NCBI GenBank assembly: GCA_026119935.1
Contig: JALRMH010000008.1
Span: 930,001-994,000, forward strand
Origin: Endothia cerciana
Lineage: Eukaryota > Ascomycota > Sordariomycetes > Diaporthales > Cryphonectriaceae
Direction of reading: 5' to 3'
DNA: 64,000 bases
Part shown: positions 1 to 9,599 of the stretch, in pieces
Position numbering within the stretch: the first letter of the stretch is position 1
How the letters are laid out: every line of letters begins with the position of its first letter
Notes under the pieces: generated by a model
Told to the model about the DNA's origin: nothing
The model's input: only the letters and a program-made list of their open reading frames with translations
Databases searched by the model: none
Translations under genes and position numbers: made by a program

Positions 1-3000
1 GATGGTTGATGGGCGGGGCAACCGCGGGGTGCGCAGGAAAGACAGGCACCGAGTTCATCGCAGGCGAGTCGCCATTCGACGATCTAGCTGTGTTCCCTGT
101 CGAATCACTTCTCGTCCTGTTATGGCCTAACTTCGACGGGCCATGTGTAGAGACGGCGCCCGCGCGGGTGCCGCCGCCCAAACTAGTCGGGCTACTGCTG
201 CGAATCGAGTTGGCGCCAGCCACATTAGTGAGACTGCTACTCTTCCTCACGGAATTCGCCAGGCTGTTGCTCCTGGTCTTGATGGCTCCGAGTCTATCAC
301 GCCCTTCGCCACCGAACGCCTTGCGGACGATGAGCTGGAACTGATCAAGCATGGTTGGGTTGTCAACGATCTCCTCCATCGTGATCGAGAAGCCATCAAG
401 ATTGTTGCTGAAGAGATTTGTGGAGAGCTCGCCGACCAGGCGCATCGGAATCGCGTCGGTGATGAAGTCAGCCAGCTGAGCGGCGGGGATGAGCGAGCCC
501 CAGAGGTCGTAGAACGCAGCAGACGTGACGTGTTCCTCCGGGACGCCCAGTGTCCTCGGGTCAAGCGTGCTACGCCAAGCATCCTCGATCGTGGACTGGA
601 TGGTCGTGACTTGATCCGGCGACATCTTTGCCTCCAGCTGCGCGAAGTTGACCCTGACCGGGCCGCCGCCGAATGGGTTGTTGAAGGTGACGCCAGCAGG
701 TCCTGCAGTTGAAGTGACTCCGTACATACCGTTCGCCAGCGGAATCTGCTTCGCCAGAGCCGAGTACTGCGCCGCGGTCGGCACGATAGATTGCATGATG
801 CTGACACCCGTCAACAATCCCACGAAGCCACAGACCTTGTGAAGAACCTCCTGCGCAAGGTTGGCAGGGACGCGTTGCTCGCAGAAAGACACCGACACCT
901 CCAGCACTTCATCACCTTCAGCCAACCTCGTCTGCATATCAGCCGCCTGCTTCTCCGCCCCATTTGAGGCATTTGCGCCTGCGACCGACTTGTTCTTGAG
1001 GAGGCTCCGCACCAAGAAATCTGGCATGTCCATTACATCACTCTCAATCACGCTGACCTTGCACAAGGCGGCTCCCAGCCTGAAGCTCTTGGCCTTGCCG
1101 TCCATGAGCAACTCCGCGTCAGTCCGGTGCTGCACAATGGTGCTCAGGCGTGTCCAGTAGGGCCACGGCGTGCACTTCTCCACGATATCCAGCATGCCCA
1201 GATTCTCGTACGGCATACCCGCGGATCTCTGGTTGGCCACACATTTCAGAAGATGTAGTGGGCTGGTTGGACTGTCCGCAAAGCAAATGCGCACCGGCAG
1301 GATCGTTGACGTAGGACCAAGCACACCACCGCGATTGACACTCGAGGGACCAAGGTGCTGCTGCATCCGGGAGTGACATCCCTCAACAACCTCACCAAAA
1401 ACAACGTCGGGGGTGCCCGAGACAGTAGCAAGTACCATTCCCCACGCGGCTTTGAGCACCGTGTCGAAGCTGATACCAAGGGAGCCCATAGCAACTGTGT
1501 TCACTGAGACAGATTCGTGGAGCGTACGTATGGAGCTCGTCAGCTTGGGCGGCTTGGTGTGACGCACTACCTGCGTTGGCACCGCGCCCTCGAGCAAGCC
1601 ACGCCAATAGCGCTCCGCCTCGCCACCGACGTGAGCAAGTGCAGCCTCCCGGACGAAGTCGGCGAAGCCGGGACGGCGAGGTGGGTTCTGGCCGCCGTCG
1701 TATAGCTTCCTCAGGTCCTTGACGAGCAGCGCGATGGAGACGTCGTCGTATTGTGCCCTGGACAGTCGAAGCACTAGTGTCGATGTCTTGCCTGCATCCA
1801 GGAAGATGAAGCGCGTGATCGGGCTGGCGAACAAATCACACTGGGTAAGCAGGGCCTCGCGGTCTCTCTTGATCTCCTTCTCTAGAGTTGCGCCAAGTCG
1901 CCAGCTCTGCACACGCGGAATATGCTTGAAGTCGGCCTTGTAATTCCTGAGCACGACTTGATAAAGCTTACGGGTCTGCCCTTCAACATGAGCGATGAAG
2001 GCTGTTCGTAGGATTGGGTGGATGGACGTCAGGATGTGGCAGACCTCCTCGATACGGCGGGCGGAGACAGACGATGTTGAGCTGGCGGCAGTGAAGTGAA
2101 ATACGAAGTAAGTAACGTCAGCGAGACCAGGTCCATGCGGTGACGCTGGTGAGGACCGCAGCTGACCTTGCGTCAGCATGGCGGTCTCGATGTAGCGGAC
2201 CTGTGTTGACGTGGCCTCCGCAACATCACGGATGACTTCAGGCTCCAGGAGAAGCTTTGGCGCAAGTGTTTCGTCGATGAATGTCCTGTCCATGACCTGA
2301 GGTGTTGGCGTGATCAGTGCAACGGGACTGGTTAGAGTCTGCTTGGCCGGGGGGGCTTGCTGCTGCTGCTGCTGGATAGACTCGATCGCGCTGTCTAGCG
2401 CTTTGTCCAACGTCCCTCCCGCTTGTGAGACCTCCCCGGTCGCAGTGATTGCTTGAAGGGGCTGTGCATCAAGAGGACCGTTTATGTGACAGATTTCGCC
2501 AAGTGAGATGTCGCGCATCAGGTCAGAGATGTTCGCGGAGAGCTTCGCCTTCCGGCACCGGACGACCACCTCTGCAGCAGAGATCTCATCACCGCCGAGC
2601 TTGAGGAACCCGTCGGCCAGGGAGATTGCGTTCTCGTCGAGTTTCAGCGCTTGCGCCCAGACAGCACGAACCTTTGCTTCCAGTCCACCCATTGGCGGCG
2701 GATTCAAGCCGTTGATATCTGGCACCTGCTCCGGGTTCTCCAACTGCGCAAGCTCGAGCAGCTGCTCGCGCGACAAGCCCTTGATGACCTTCTGCAGCTT
2801 GCGTCGATTCACCTTCAGGGAGTACGTTGTCGGGAGGTGTCGAACGGGGATGAAAATCTTCGGGATCATGAAGTCGGGCACCACTCCGGACAAGGCCTTA
2901 TCCACCAGTCTCTTGGCAATGTGCACGCGCTGTTTGACCTCATCCCCGAGACTGGCCAAGTCCAAGGCGTGTGGAAGTGCAGTGCTTGCGTCACCACCCA

Positions 3001-6000
3001 ACTCAAGGAACGCTGCAAGCGTAGGGCTTCGTCCGCGTTCACCCTTGAAGGCCAGCGCTTCGACCATGACATCGACGCCATGGCCTAGGGCACGGCGGAT
3101 CCGCTGTTCCAGCTCTGCCAAGTTGACAACGCGACCATTGATCTCAAGATCATCCCTCTTGGACGAGACGTATTCCATCAGACCGCCCTCGATGTAACGC
3201 ACACTGTGGCCCGTTTTGTAATACCTCTTCTTGCCTTGACCAGTATCCTCGGTCGCGATGGTACTGATGCTCTTCTGATGATGGTGCCCTCGCACGAAAG
3301 GCGTCTTGTGACCAGGGCTAGTGGGCGTATCGGGCAAATCCTTGCCGTCTTCCTCTGCTGCGGCCAGGCTGCTCCTGCGGAATGTCTTACCCAGTGTGGG
3401 ACCTTCAATGACCATCTCGCCTACTGCACCGACAGGCATCAGATTCCTGTGATCTTCGCCGGACACGATCCATGCGGAGCCAGCGATGGGTCGGCCGATG
3501 GCGCGGAGATGGTGGGGACCATGAATTTCGAGGAACGAGACGCCAAGTGGGCAGACATCCGGCGCACCGTAAGCCATCACGACCCTCTTTCGGCCCCTCC
3601 ATGGCTCGTAGGTGTCCTCATCCAACCCTCGCGTGCGGAAGCAGACCGTCTTCAGCGTAGGCAGCAGCTCCACATTCAGCTTCCGCGCAAGTAGGGGCGT
3701 CATGTAACTCCAATTGGCACTGAATCGCGTCACACATCCGGTGTAGTCATTGTACCTGTCTCTGGACGTCGGAATACACATCGCACCGCCGTTGACGAGT
3801 GTGGTGAACACTTCAGAGAGAGCGACATCGACGTTGAAGCTGGACAGCTGCAGCACACGTGTCGTGTTGTTGATGCCGCATGCTGGACCCTGCCCAAGGA
3901 AACAAGTCGACAGTGATGCATGCGTGAAGCTGATACCGCGGACGGATCGTGACGAAGTCGCCGTGAAGAAGACGCAGGCCACGTCTTCGGGCTTGCTCGG
4001 CGGCAACAGCTGTCCAGGGACGGGAGCCTCGCGTTCGAGGCGCTTCATAAGCGCCTCGTCGAGGCAAATTACACGGTCGAATAAGGGTACTTGGTTAGTG
4101 GCATTTTCTAGAGCCTCGGCGGCTGTTGCGCACGCGACAGCGACCTTGCTTGCTGGCCCGAGGTGCTCGGCGATCTTGGACACAAATCCCATCTCGTCTG
4201 CGTCGACCGGGACGAAAGCAGCGCCAGCTTTCAGGATCGCGAGCAGGGCAATCGGTGCCCATTTGGACTTGTCGAGGATAACTGGCACCGCAGCCTTCGA
4301 GTTCCCCTGGGGCACGACGCCCGCCTCGAGAAGAACATGCGCTAGCCGGTGAGAGAGAACCTCGATTTGCAGATACGTTAGGTCGCCATCATGCGCGCAA
4401 ACTGCCTTAGAGTCGGGCCGTGTGATGCTCTGGGCAAAGACAAGCTCGTGCAGCAAAGTCCTCTGCTGCTGGGTGTCCCTGTCAATGGGGTTGGTCCATT
4501 CCACTATCTGAGCGTAGTCACGGTCGGAGAATAGATCGAGGGAGCCGATGTGTGCCGACGGTGAGGCACAATGGAGAATGGCAGTGACGGCACGGGCAAA
4601 TGTGTTCGTAATATTCTGAGCCTGTGTCTCCGAGAGGATCGAGTGGCCAATGTCAACAACTAACCGACCTGTAGCATTGCTGAAACGCGTGTTGATAGTG
4701 AGGTCGTAGTCGGTAGTTTCGTGGTTCATCACGTTCCGCAATTCCAAGGTCGTAGGTTGCGGGCAGCGGCTGTTAAGGTCAACTGGTTCTTCGGTGAAGG
4801 CAAAGCACGTGTTGAAAAGCTGGACGTCAACACCGGCTCCCTTCTTGCCACCGCACAGGGCGTGCCTGATTTCTGCCATGGTGATATGCTGATGTGGCAG
4901 AGCGGCGTTGTAACCGTCTTCAATTTGCCTCAGCAGGATGGCGAGGGGCTTGAAGGGGGACAAATCGAAGGACACAGGAATCGTGTTCGCAAAGCATCCA
5001 ACTGCAGACCTCATGCCCTCCAGCGTCGCGGACCGTCCAGGGGCTCTGTACCCAAAGCACACGTCACTGCTCCCTGTGACAGCGCGCAACACCAACCCCC
5101 AAGCTAGTCTCAGTACTGTGCCCGTGGTAGTCTTCTGAGCTCGGCAGAATTCCGCAACCTTGTGGAAGACAACCTCGGGAACCTCAGTATGGATGCTGTC
5201 GTACCGCTTCGGCCTGCTCGGGTCCTTGTCATCGCCCGCGTAGTAGAAGTCCAGTCTTGGGAAGAGGCACGGCTGCGTGACGCCCACCAGGGTTTCCTTC
5301 CACCAGGCGATACTTCTGTCTCGGTCCAGGCCGCGCATGATATCCACATACCCAGAGTAAGAGAAGACCGCCGCCTCGCCACTGGTCACCGGAATCGCCC
5401 TGCCTGTGACATATCCCCTCCTCAGATCCGCGATCATCCCGTTGACGCTCATCATGTCGCATAGCGCAGCTGACACGTCCAACTTGACGACCGTCTTCAT
5501 TGGGGAGTGGCAGACCGTCAGCCTGTGTCTGGGCACGCTCTTCACTGCAGGGTAAGCAGTGAGTGGAGGAAGGTTGTTCAGCGTGTCAATCGGATCTTCA
5601 CTGGGCGTCGCATCAAGGAACAACATGTTGGGGGCCCACCGCTTCAAAACCACAGCGTTGAACAGCCCCTCCTCTGCTATACTTTCAATGAAGACTGTCC
5701 TGAGTGCGGAGTGATGAGAAACAACCTGGTCCCAAGCAGAAACCACTCGCGCCAGGTCCACAGGAGCGCCGTTCGGGCTCGCGAATTCGTACATGACATG
5801 GATGTGGCAGGCGTTCATATTTGCGTTGTTGCTCGGGTGTGGCATGTACTGGTAGGGGTTGTCATCGCCGTGTCTCCTCCCACATCCAGCAGGAAATTGT
5901 TGTGATTTTGCTTGGCTGACCAAGATGCTTTGCTGTACGGGCGTAACAGGGTATGCTGCCTCAATCTCGTTGACACCGCTCAGTCCCAATTCGGTGACCA

Positions 6001-8770
6001 CGGTCCTGTTTAGCAAAGCTAGTCCCTCATAGGTGACGCCGGTCGCCCAGAGCTGCGGGATGTCAGCTAATGTTAACTCGGGATCTGCAAACCGCAGACG
6101 ACCGATAGCCTCGAGAAGCAGATGCTCGTAGTTGCCGATCCAAGTTTTGATCAAGTCCAGGTGTCTACTGTGGCGATTATACAGGAACTTGATCTTGGCC
6201 GATCCCTGATCGATCGTCGTGTTGACCTCGAACAATGCAATGCGGCCCACCGCAGGCCCAATGTCGGAAATGCGAGAGTCAAGCGTGCGCCCTGGCAATG
6301 CAATCTGCTCGAGAACCCCGTTGTCCCTACCGATATTTTGAATATTTCCGGCATAGCTGAAGAGTATTTCGATGGGCCAGTCACGAGTCGCGATCTGAAG
6401 AGGGCCGGGTGACGGAGGTCGCGCGGAGTCTGTGTCAGCGTCCCTGTCGTTGTTCGAGTAAAACTTGCTGGCGAAATAGTGAGCGCCTCGGTGAGGTATT
6501 GCTCGTCGTGTATCCTTCAACCGGCGAAGCACGTCGATGAAGTCGCTACTGCCATTGATCTGTTGGTTCAGGGGACAGAGAGACGTGAACCACCCGACCG
6601 TCTCAGAGATGTCGATATCGTTGTTCCACAGGTCCCGACCGTGCTCTTGATTCCACACATCCGGTATTCGTCTTTCCGCGAACGCCTGGGCAAATGAGAG
6701 AAGCAGCGCAGCGATATAGATATCAACCGAGTCCGTCCTCAGCACCTGGTTGCACGTTGTCTCTAGGATGGACGTCAACTCCTCGGACAACGAGAAGCTC
6801 GCCTCATTCGCGTCGGCGTAGCTATTCGGCATATCCAGCAACCCCCAATAATCCAGATCGCCGGGACATATCTCGAAGGGAAGGCCACCGGAGGGCATCT
6901 GTGCGTCTAGCTTCTGCAGTTCGGCCCACTTCTGGAAGGGCATCGCCCTCTGCGATGACAAGCTGCCATGTTGCAACAACTCGTCCATGTCTTGAATGAT
7001 CAGCCGCCATGACGCCACGTCCACAACGAGGTGGTGGGCGGCAACATAAATCATCTGATGGCCATCCGTTGTCTGAAGATGCGCAACGGCGAATACAGGG
7101 CCATCTTCGACACTGATCGACGCCTGAGTATTCTGGACAACGGACTCGACCTGCTGATTAGTGCTGATGGTGTAGTGCACGAAGGAGTATGAGCCGTCGA
7201 CCTTTGGTAATATATGCTGCATCCACTCGCCTTGTATGTTGATGAACCGAGCACGGAGCATTGCGTGATGTCCCACCACCGCGTCAGTGGCAGCAGAAAT
7301 GTCGTGGACATTGTACCCCTTGGCGACCCGGAAGAGAAGGGACGAGTTGAACCTATAGTTACCGTCACCGAGGTCGCGCAGGGAAAGGTCGCCACCCATC
7401 CTGGTGTTGAAATAGAGTTTCTGCATCGGTGAGAGGTCGAAGTAGGTCGAGGTCGGACCCGTCTCGCCCTCGGCAGCCTTGCTCTCCTGCTCTGCTGTCC
7501 ATTTATGGGCCAGACCTCCCCGCTGAGTTGCCAACGCCGCGAGGTGTGCAAGGGTGTTGTTGTGCTGCAGAATCTCGTAGCTCTCCAGGAAGATCGATTC
7601 CACTCGTGCGTTCGTGACAAGGGCCATGGCCGCCGCCTCGCCCCCGCCTAAAGAACCGAATGTGAAGTTCATGCTCACTTGCTCCTGAGGAACATGTAGT
7701 ACCCGCGCTACAAGTTTCTGCACCTCCCTCTCCATTCCACTGGCTGGCTCCTGCAAGGTCTGGTCGGTGGCGATACCCATCACCCGCTCGTAGATGTCCG
7801 AATTCGCATTCTGGACCCATGTCCGAAGCTTTCTCCGATCGATGTTGTCCGTCTCTGGCACAGTAGGCATGTTGTCTAACGGGATCCACACTTCAGGTAT
7901 GGCCTTAACACCGACCAACTTGGTGTCCTTCAGGTTTTGCTTTAGCGTTGCGATCTGCGTGCCTGCGAAGAACATTTGCGCTGGCGGTATTAGATCGATC
8001 TTGGAAAGATCGGCCCGGCTTGGGGGTATGCTGGCGAGGGTCAGACAGGCGACCAGCTTCTCCTCGAAGAGCCCAGCGCGTGGCTTGATGATCACAACTT
8101 TGGAGACGGCCCTCTCTGAGCCGAGAAACAACTCCACCTCTCCAGGCTTCTCGAATGAGTTCGTCGGCATCGGCGGTGGGTCGTCCAGGCTCGGCATGCG
8201 CACATGTTTATCAAAGTCCTGGTCTCCGGCCCTGAGCCGTATTGAGTCCATGCGACTCGCCCGGTGGATCTTCTCTGGCGCAATCATGATAGAAGCGGAC
8301 CGCATGTCGCAATCGTCCTCGGAGGAACTGCCGTCGTCTCCCTCGATGGCATGCACATCACGGTCCTCCTCCGTCACATCGGAGTCGGTCTCGTAGGTAT
8401 CCATGTCAACGACTTCAGCAGCCATAGAGTGCGCGGACGGCGGCACAACCTTGGTTTCTACATCAGCAAGCGTCCTGGAACCGGCCAGCACCTTAGTTTG
8501 GATAGTCAGGCGGTCTAACTTTGCCAGGGGTGTGTCGCTCGAGTTGGAGTCCGCCGAGTGCTGGTGTTCGTCCCGGTCTGCAGAGAGGGACTCGCGAAGC
8601 CGGTCGGGCGATATTGACAGGGAGCTGGCAACAGAGTTGAGAATGCGGTCCTCGATTGTACCCGGCTGGTCGCTTTTTTGTTGGCTGCCGGTACCAGTCG
8701 TCGCCGGACTTGAACTGGTAACGATCTTGGGGGTAGAGGAGCGCTCGGTCTTGGTGAAATCCTCCGCCAT
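1..8770 (-). CDS. NRPS-like multidomain protein (3' end beyond window), carrier and condensation sites degenerate
   Basis: A single open frame runs from an ATG with a good context (cacc-ATG-G) to the window edge, 2,923 codons without a stop or visible intron. Domain order by reading: an unrecognised acidic, Ser-rich N-terminus (1-190); only the C-terminal part of an adenylation domain (about 200-312, ending NIDRRKL); carrier T1 (about 350-400, LGGGEAAAM, Glu378 where Ser is expected); epimerization domain (about 430-890) with HHLVVDVASW at 579-588, TVGWFTSLCPL and NRHSRHLD; condensation C1 (about 940-1360, SAALCDMMS at 1100-1108); adenylation A (about 1400-1995, LKAGAAFVPVD, AYGAPD, SLKVNRRKL); carrier T2 (LGGDEI, Glu2062); a Gln-rich linker; C2 (about 2180-2640, LSRAQYDDVSI, Arg2338); carrier T3 (DLWGSLIPA, Leu2760). 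A-domain cores are also altered: TATSSRSVRG at A3 and YKTGHS at A7. Families of this type assemble peptides on Ser-linked phosphopantetheine. Here every visible carrier lacks that Ser, so peptide assembly by this protein is unlikely as it stands. NRPS ancestry is certain; present function is not. Confidence 0.9.
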   Translation of the reverse strand, partial: MAEDFTKTERSSTPKIVTSSSPATTGTGSQQKSDQPGTIEDRILNSVASSLSISPDRLRESLSADRDEHQHSADSNSSDTPLAKLDRLTIQTKVLAGSRTLADVETKVVPPSAHSMAAEVVDMDTYETDSDVTEEDRDVHAIEGDDGSSSEDDCDMRSASIMIAPEKIHRASRMDSIRLRAGDQDFDKHVRMPSLDDPPPMPTNSFEKPGEVELFLGSERAVSKVVIIKPRAGLFEEKLVACLTLASIPPSRADLSKIDLIPPAQMFFAGTQIATLKQNLKDTKLVGVKAIPEVWIPLDNMPTVPETDNIDRRKLRTWVQNANSDIYERVMGIATDQTLQEPASGMEREVQKLVARVLHVPQEQVSMNFTFGSLGGGEAAAMALVTNARVESIFLESYEILQHNNTLAHLAALATQRGGLAHKWTAEQESKAAEGETGPTSTYFDLSPMQKLYFNTRMGGDLSLRDLGDGNYRFNSSLLFRVAKGYNVHDISAATDAVVGHHAMLRARFINIQGEWMQHILPKVDGSYSFVHYTISTNQQVESVVQNTQASISVEDGPVFAVAHLQTTDGHQMIYVAAHHLVVDVASWRLIIQDMDELLQHGSLSSQRAMPFQKWAELQKLDAQMPSGGLPFEICPGDLDYWGLLDMPNSYADANEASFSLSEELTSILETTCNQVLRTDSVDIYIAALLLSFAQAFAERRIPDVWNQEHGRDLWNNDIDISETVGWFTSLCPLNQQINGSSDFIDVLRRLKDTRRAIPHRGAHYFASKFYSNNDRDADTDSARPPSPGPLQIATRDWPIEILFSYAGNIQNIGRDNGVLEQIALPGRTLDSRISDIGPAVGRIALFEVNTTIDQGSAKIKFLYNRHSRHLDLIKTWIGNYEHLLLEAIGRLRFADPELTLADIPQLWATGVTYEGLALLNRTVVTELGLSGVNEIEAAYPVTPVQQSILVSQAKSQQFPAGCGRRHGDDNPYQYMPHPSNNANMNACHIHVMYEFASPNGAPVDLARVVSAWDQVVSHHSALRTVFIESIAEEGLFNAVVLKRWAPNMLFLDATPSEDPIDTLNNLPPLTAYPAVKSVPRHRLTVCHSPMKTVVKLDVSAALCDMMSVNGMIADLRRGYVTGRAIPVTSGEAAVFSYSGYVDIMRGLDRDRSIAWWKETLVGVTQPCLFPRLDFYYAGDDKDPSRPKRYDSIHTEVPEVVFHKVAEFCRAQKTTTGTVLRLAWGLVLRAVTGSSDVCFGYRAPGRSATLEGMRSAVGCFANTIPVSFDLSPFKPLAILLRQIEDGYNAALPHQHITMAEIRHALCGGKKGAGVDVQLFNTCFAFTEEPVDLNSRCPQPTTLELRNVMNHETTDYDLTINTRFSNATGRLVVDIGHSILSETQAQNITNTFARAVTAILHCASPSAHIGSLDLFSDRDYAQIVEWTNPIDRDTQQQRTLLHELVFAQSITRPDSKAVCAHDGDLTYLQIEVLSHRLAHVLLEAGVVPQGNSKAAVPVILDKSKWAPIALLAILKAGAAFVPVDADEMGFVSKIAEHLGPASKVAVACATAAEALENATNQVPLFDRVICLDEALMKRLEREAPVPGQLLPPSKPEDVACVFFTATSSRSVRGISFTHASLSTCFLGQGPACGINNTTRVLQLSSFNVDVALSEVFTTLVNGGAMCIPTSRDRYNDYTGCVTRFSANWSYMTPLLARKLNVELLPTLKTVCFRTRGLDEDTYEPWRGRKRVVMAYGAPDVCPLGVSFLEIHGPHHLRAIGRPIAGSAWIVSGEDHRNLMPVGAVGEMVIEGPTLGKTFRRSSLAAAEEDGKDLPDTPTSPGHKTPFVRGHHHQKSISTIATEDTGQGKKRYYKTGHSVRYIEGGLMEYVSSKRDDLEINGRVVNLAELEQRIRRALGHGVDVMVEALAFKGERGRSPTLAAFLELGGDASTALPHALDLASLGDEVKQRVHIAKRLVDKALSGVVPDFMIPKIFIPVRHLPTTYSLKVNRRKLQKVIKGLSREQLLELAQLENPEQVPDINGLNPPPMGGLEAKVRAVWAQALKLDENAISLADGFLKLGGDEISAAEVVVRCRKAKLSANISDLMRDISLGEICHINGPLDAQPLQAITATGEVSQAGGTLDKALDSAIESIQQQQQQAPPAKQTLTSPVALITPTPQVMDRTFIDETLAPKLLLEPEVIRDVAEATSTQVRYIETAMLTQGQLRSSPASPHGPGLADVTYFVFHFTAASSTSSVSARRIEEVCHILTSIHPILRTAFIAHVEGQTRKLYQVVLRNYKADFKHIPRVQSWRLGATLEKEIKRDREALLTQCDLFASPITRFIFLDAGKTSTLVLRLSRAQYDDVSIALLVKDLRKLYDGGQNPPRRPGFADFVREAALAHVGGEAERYWRGLLEGAVPTQVVRHTKPPKLTSSIRTLHESVSVNTVAMGSLGISFDTVLKAAWGMVLATVSGTPDVVFGEVVEGCHSRMQQHLGPSSVNRGGVLGPTSTILPVRICFADSPTSPLHLLKCVANQRSAGMPYENLGMLDIVEKCTPWPYWTRLSTIVQHRTDAELLMDGKAKSFRLGAALCKVSVIESDVMDMPDFLVRSLLKNKSVAGANASNGAEKQAADMQTRLAEGDEVLEVSVSFCEQRVPANLAQEVLHKVCGFVGLLTGVSIMQSIVPTAAQYSALAKQIPLANGMYGVTSTAGPAGVTFNNPFGGGPVRVNFAQLEAKMSPDQVTTIQSTIEDAWRSTLDPRTLGVPEEHVTSAAFYDLWGSLIPAAQLADFITDAIPMRLVGELSTNLFSNNLDGFSITMEEIVDNPTMLDQFQLIVRKAFGGEGRDRLGAIKTRSNSLANSVRKSSSLTNVAGANSIRSSSPTSLGGGTRAGAVSTHGPSKLGHNRTRSDSTGNTARSSNGDSPAMNSVPVFPAHPAVAPPINH

Positions 8771-9335
8771 GGTGTGCCTCGTCTTCGCAGACAACCCGCC
8801 CCGGTGAGGAAAGTTGATGTGAGGGGTCGCGATGTGCAGGGGTACCAGTGCATGTGAGCGCGGGTGCAGAGGTAGAAGCTCTGGCGATAGCCAACGTCGA
8901 CGGCGCGTCTGTCTCGAGACCAAGATGATCCAAGATGAGAATACAGTGGACTATTGTCGCCGACTGGCAGGCAGGTCATAATAAGGCAGGGCAGCTTATG
9001 GAAAATAAGTGCACAGGCCGGGTATCTCTGAAAGGGTACAAAACATCTACGCCGCGGTCGAATCGATCAGAAATAGAAAGAGAAACAGGGTATCGTAATG
9101 CCAAGACAGAAATCGAGAAAGGTAGCCGTCAGAGTATGTCAAGCGGTGAGCGGCGAACGAGAGGAAGGGCGAGCCCGCGGGATGAGGAGGCGCGATCGCG
9201 ATGAGGGTGAGAGAGTTGCTTTCGTTCAGGTCAGCTCCGTCGAGGTTCAGGTGTATCGGAGGAGAGATAGTGACAACAAGGTAGCTGACTAGGACCGACC
9301 GATGACGGTAGCAGGAAAAGATCGGAGGCCAGAAA

Positions 9336-9349
9336 GGGGGGGGGGGGGG
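9336..9349. repeat. G14 homopolymer
   Basis: Fourteen consecutive G on the plus strand, inside a purine-only stretch upstream of the NRPS-like gene. It is one of at least ten G or C runs of 12 or more in this window. Confidence 0.95.
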
Positions 9350-9547
9350 AAGAGAGAGAAAGGATCCCAAGGGCGCGAAGACGAGAGAGAGCCTGGCAGG
9401 TGCAGGAATATTGATATGGAACAGGATCTGCCCCAACCTTGGGTGCAGATGAGCATGGATGTGCAACATAGGTGTTCAGGTGAGTGTGTGGATCCTAGTG
9501 GCCAGATGTCACCCTCTGGTGGCTGGCGGTAGGAATGGTACAAATCA

Positions 9548-9599
9548 GGCACCACCTATGTACAGTATTCAGCGGCCCTACTGTACGCTGGGTGGTGCC
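9548..9599. repeat. 52-bp imperfect palindrome
   Basis: The outer arms GGCACCACC (9548-9556) and GGTGGTGCC (9591-9599) are exact reverse complements. The inner arms GTACAG (9560-9565) and CTGTAC (9581-9586) also pair, leaving a loop of about 15 nt. It sits about 780 bp upstream of the NRPS-like start codon. It could be a hairpin, a relic of a small inverted-repeat element, or a dimeric-protein binding site; the sequence does not decide. Confidence 0.8.

Noticed and set aside
2356..2372. CTG repeat as a regulatory microsatellite
   Set aside because: It is coding: five glutamines in the linker after carrier 2 of the NRPS-like protein.
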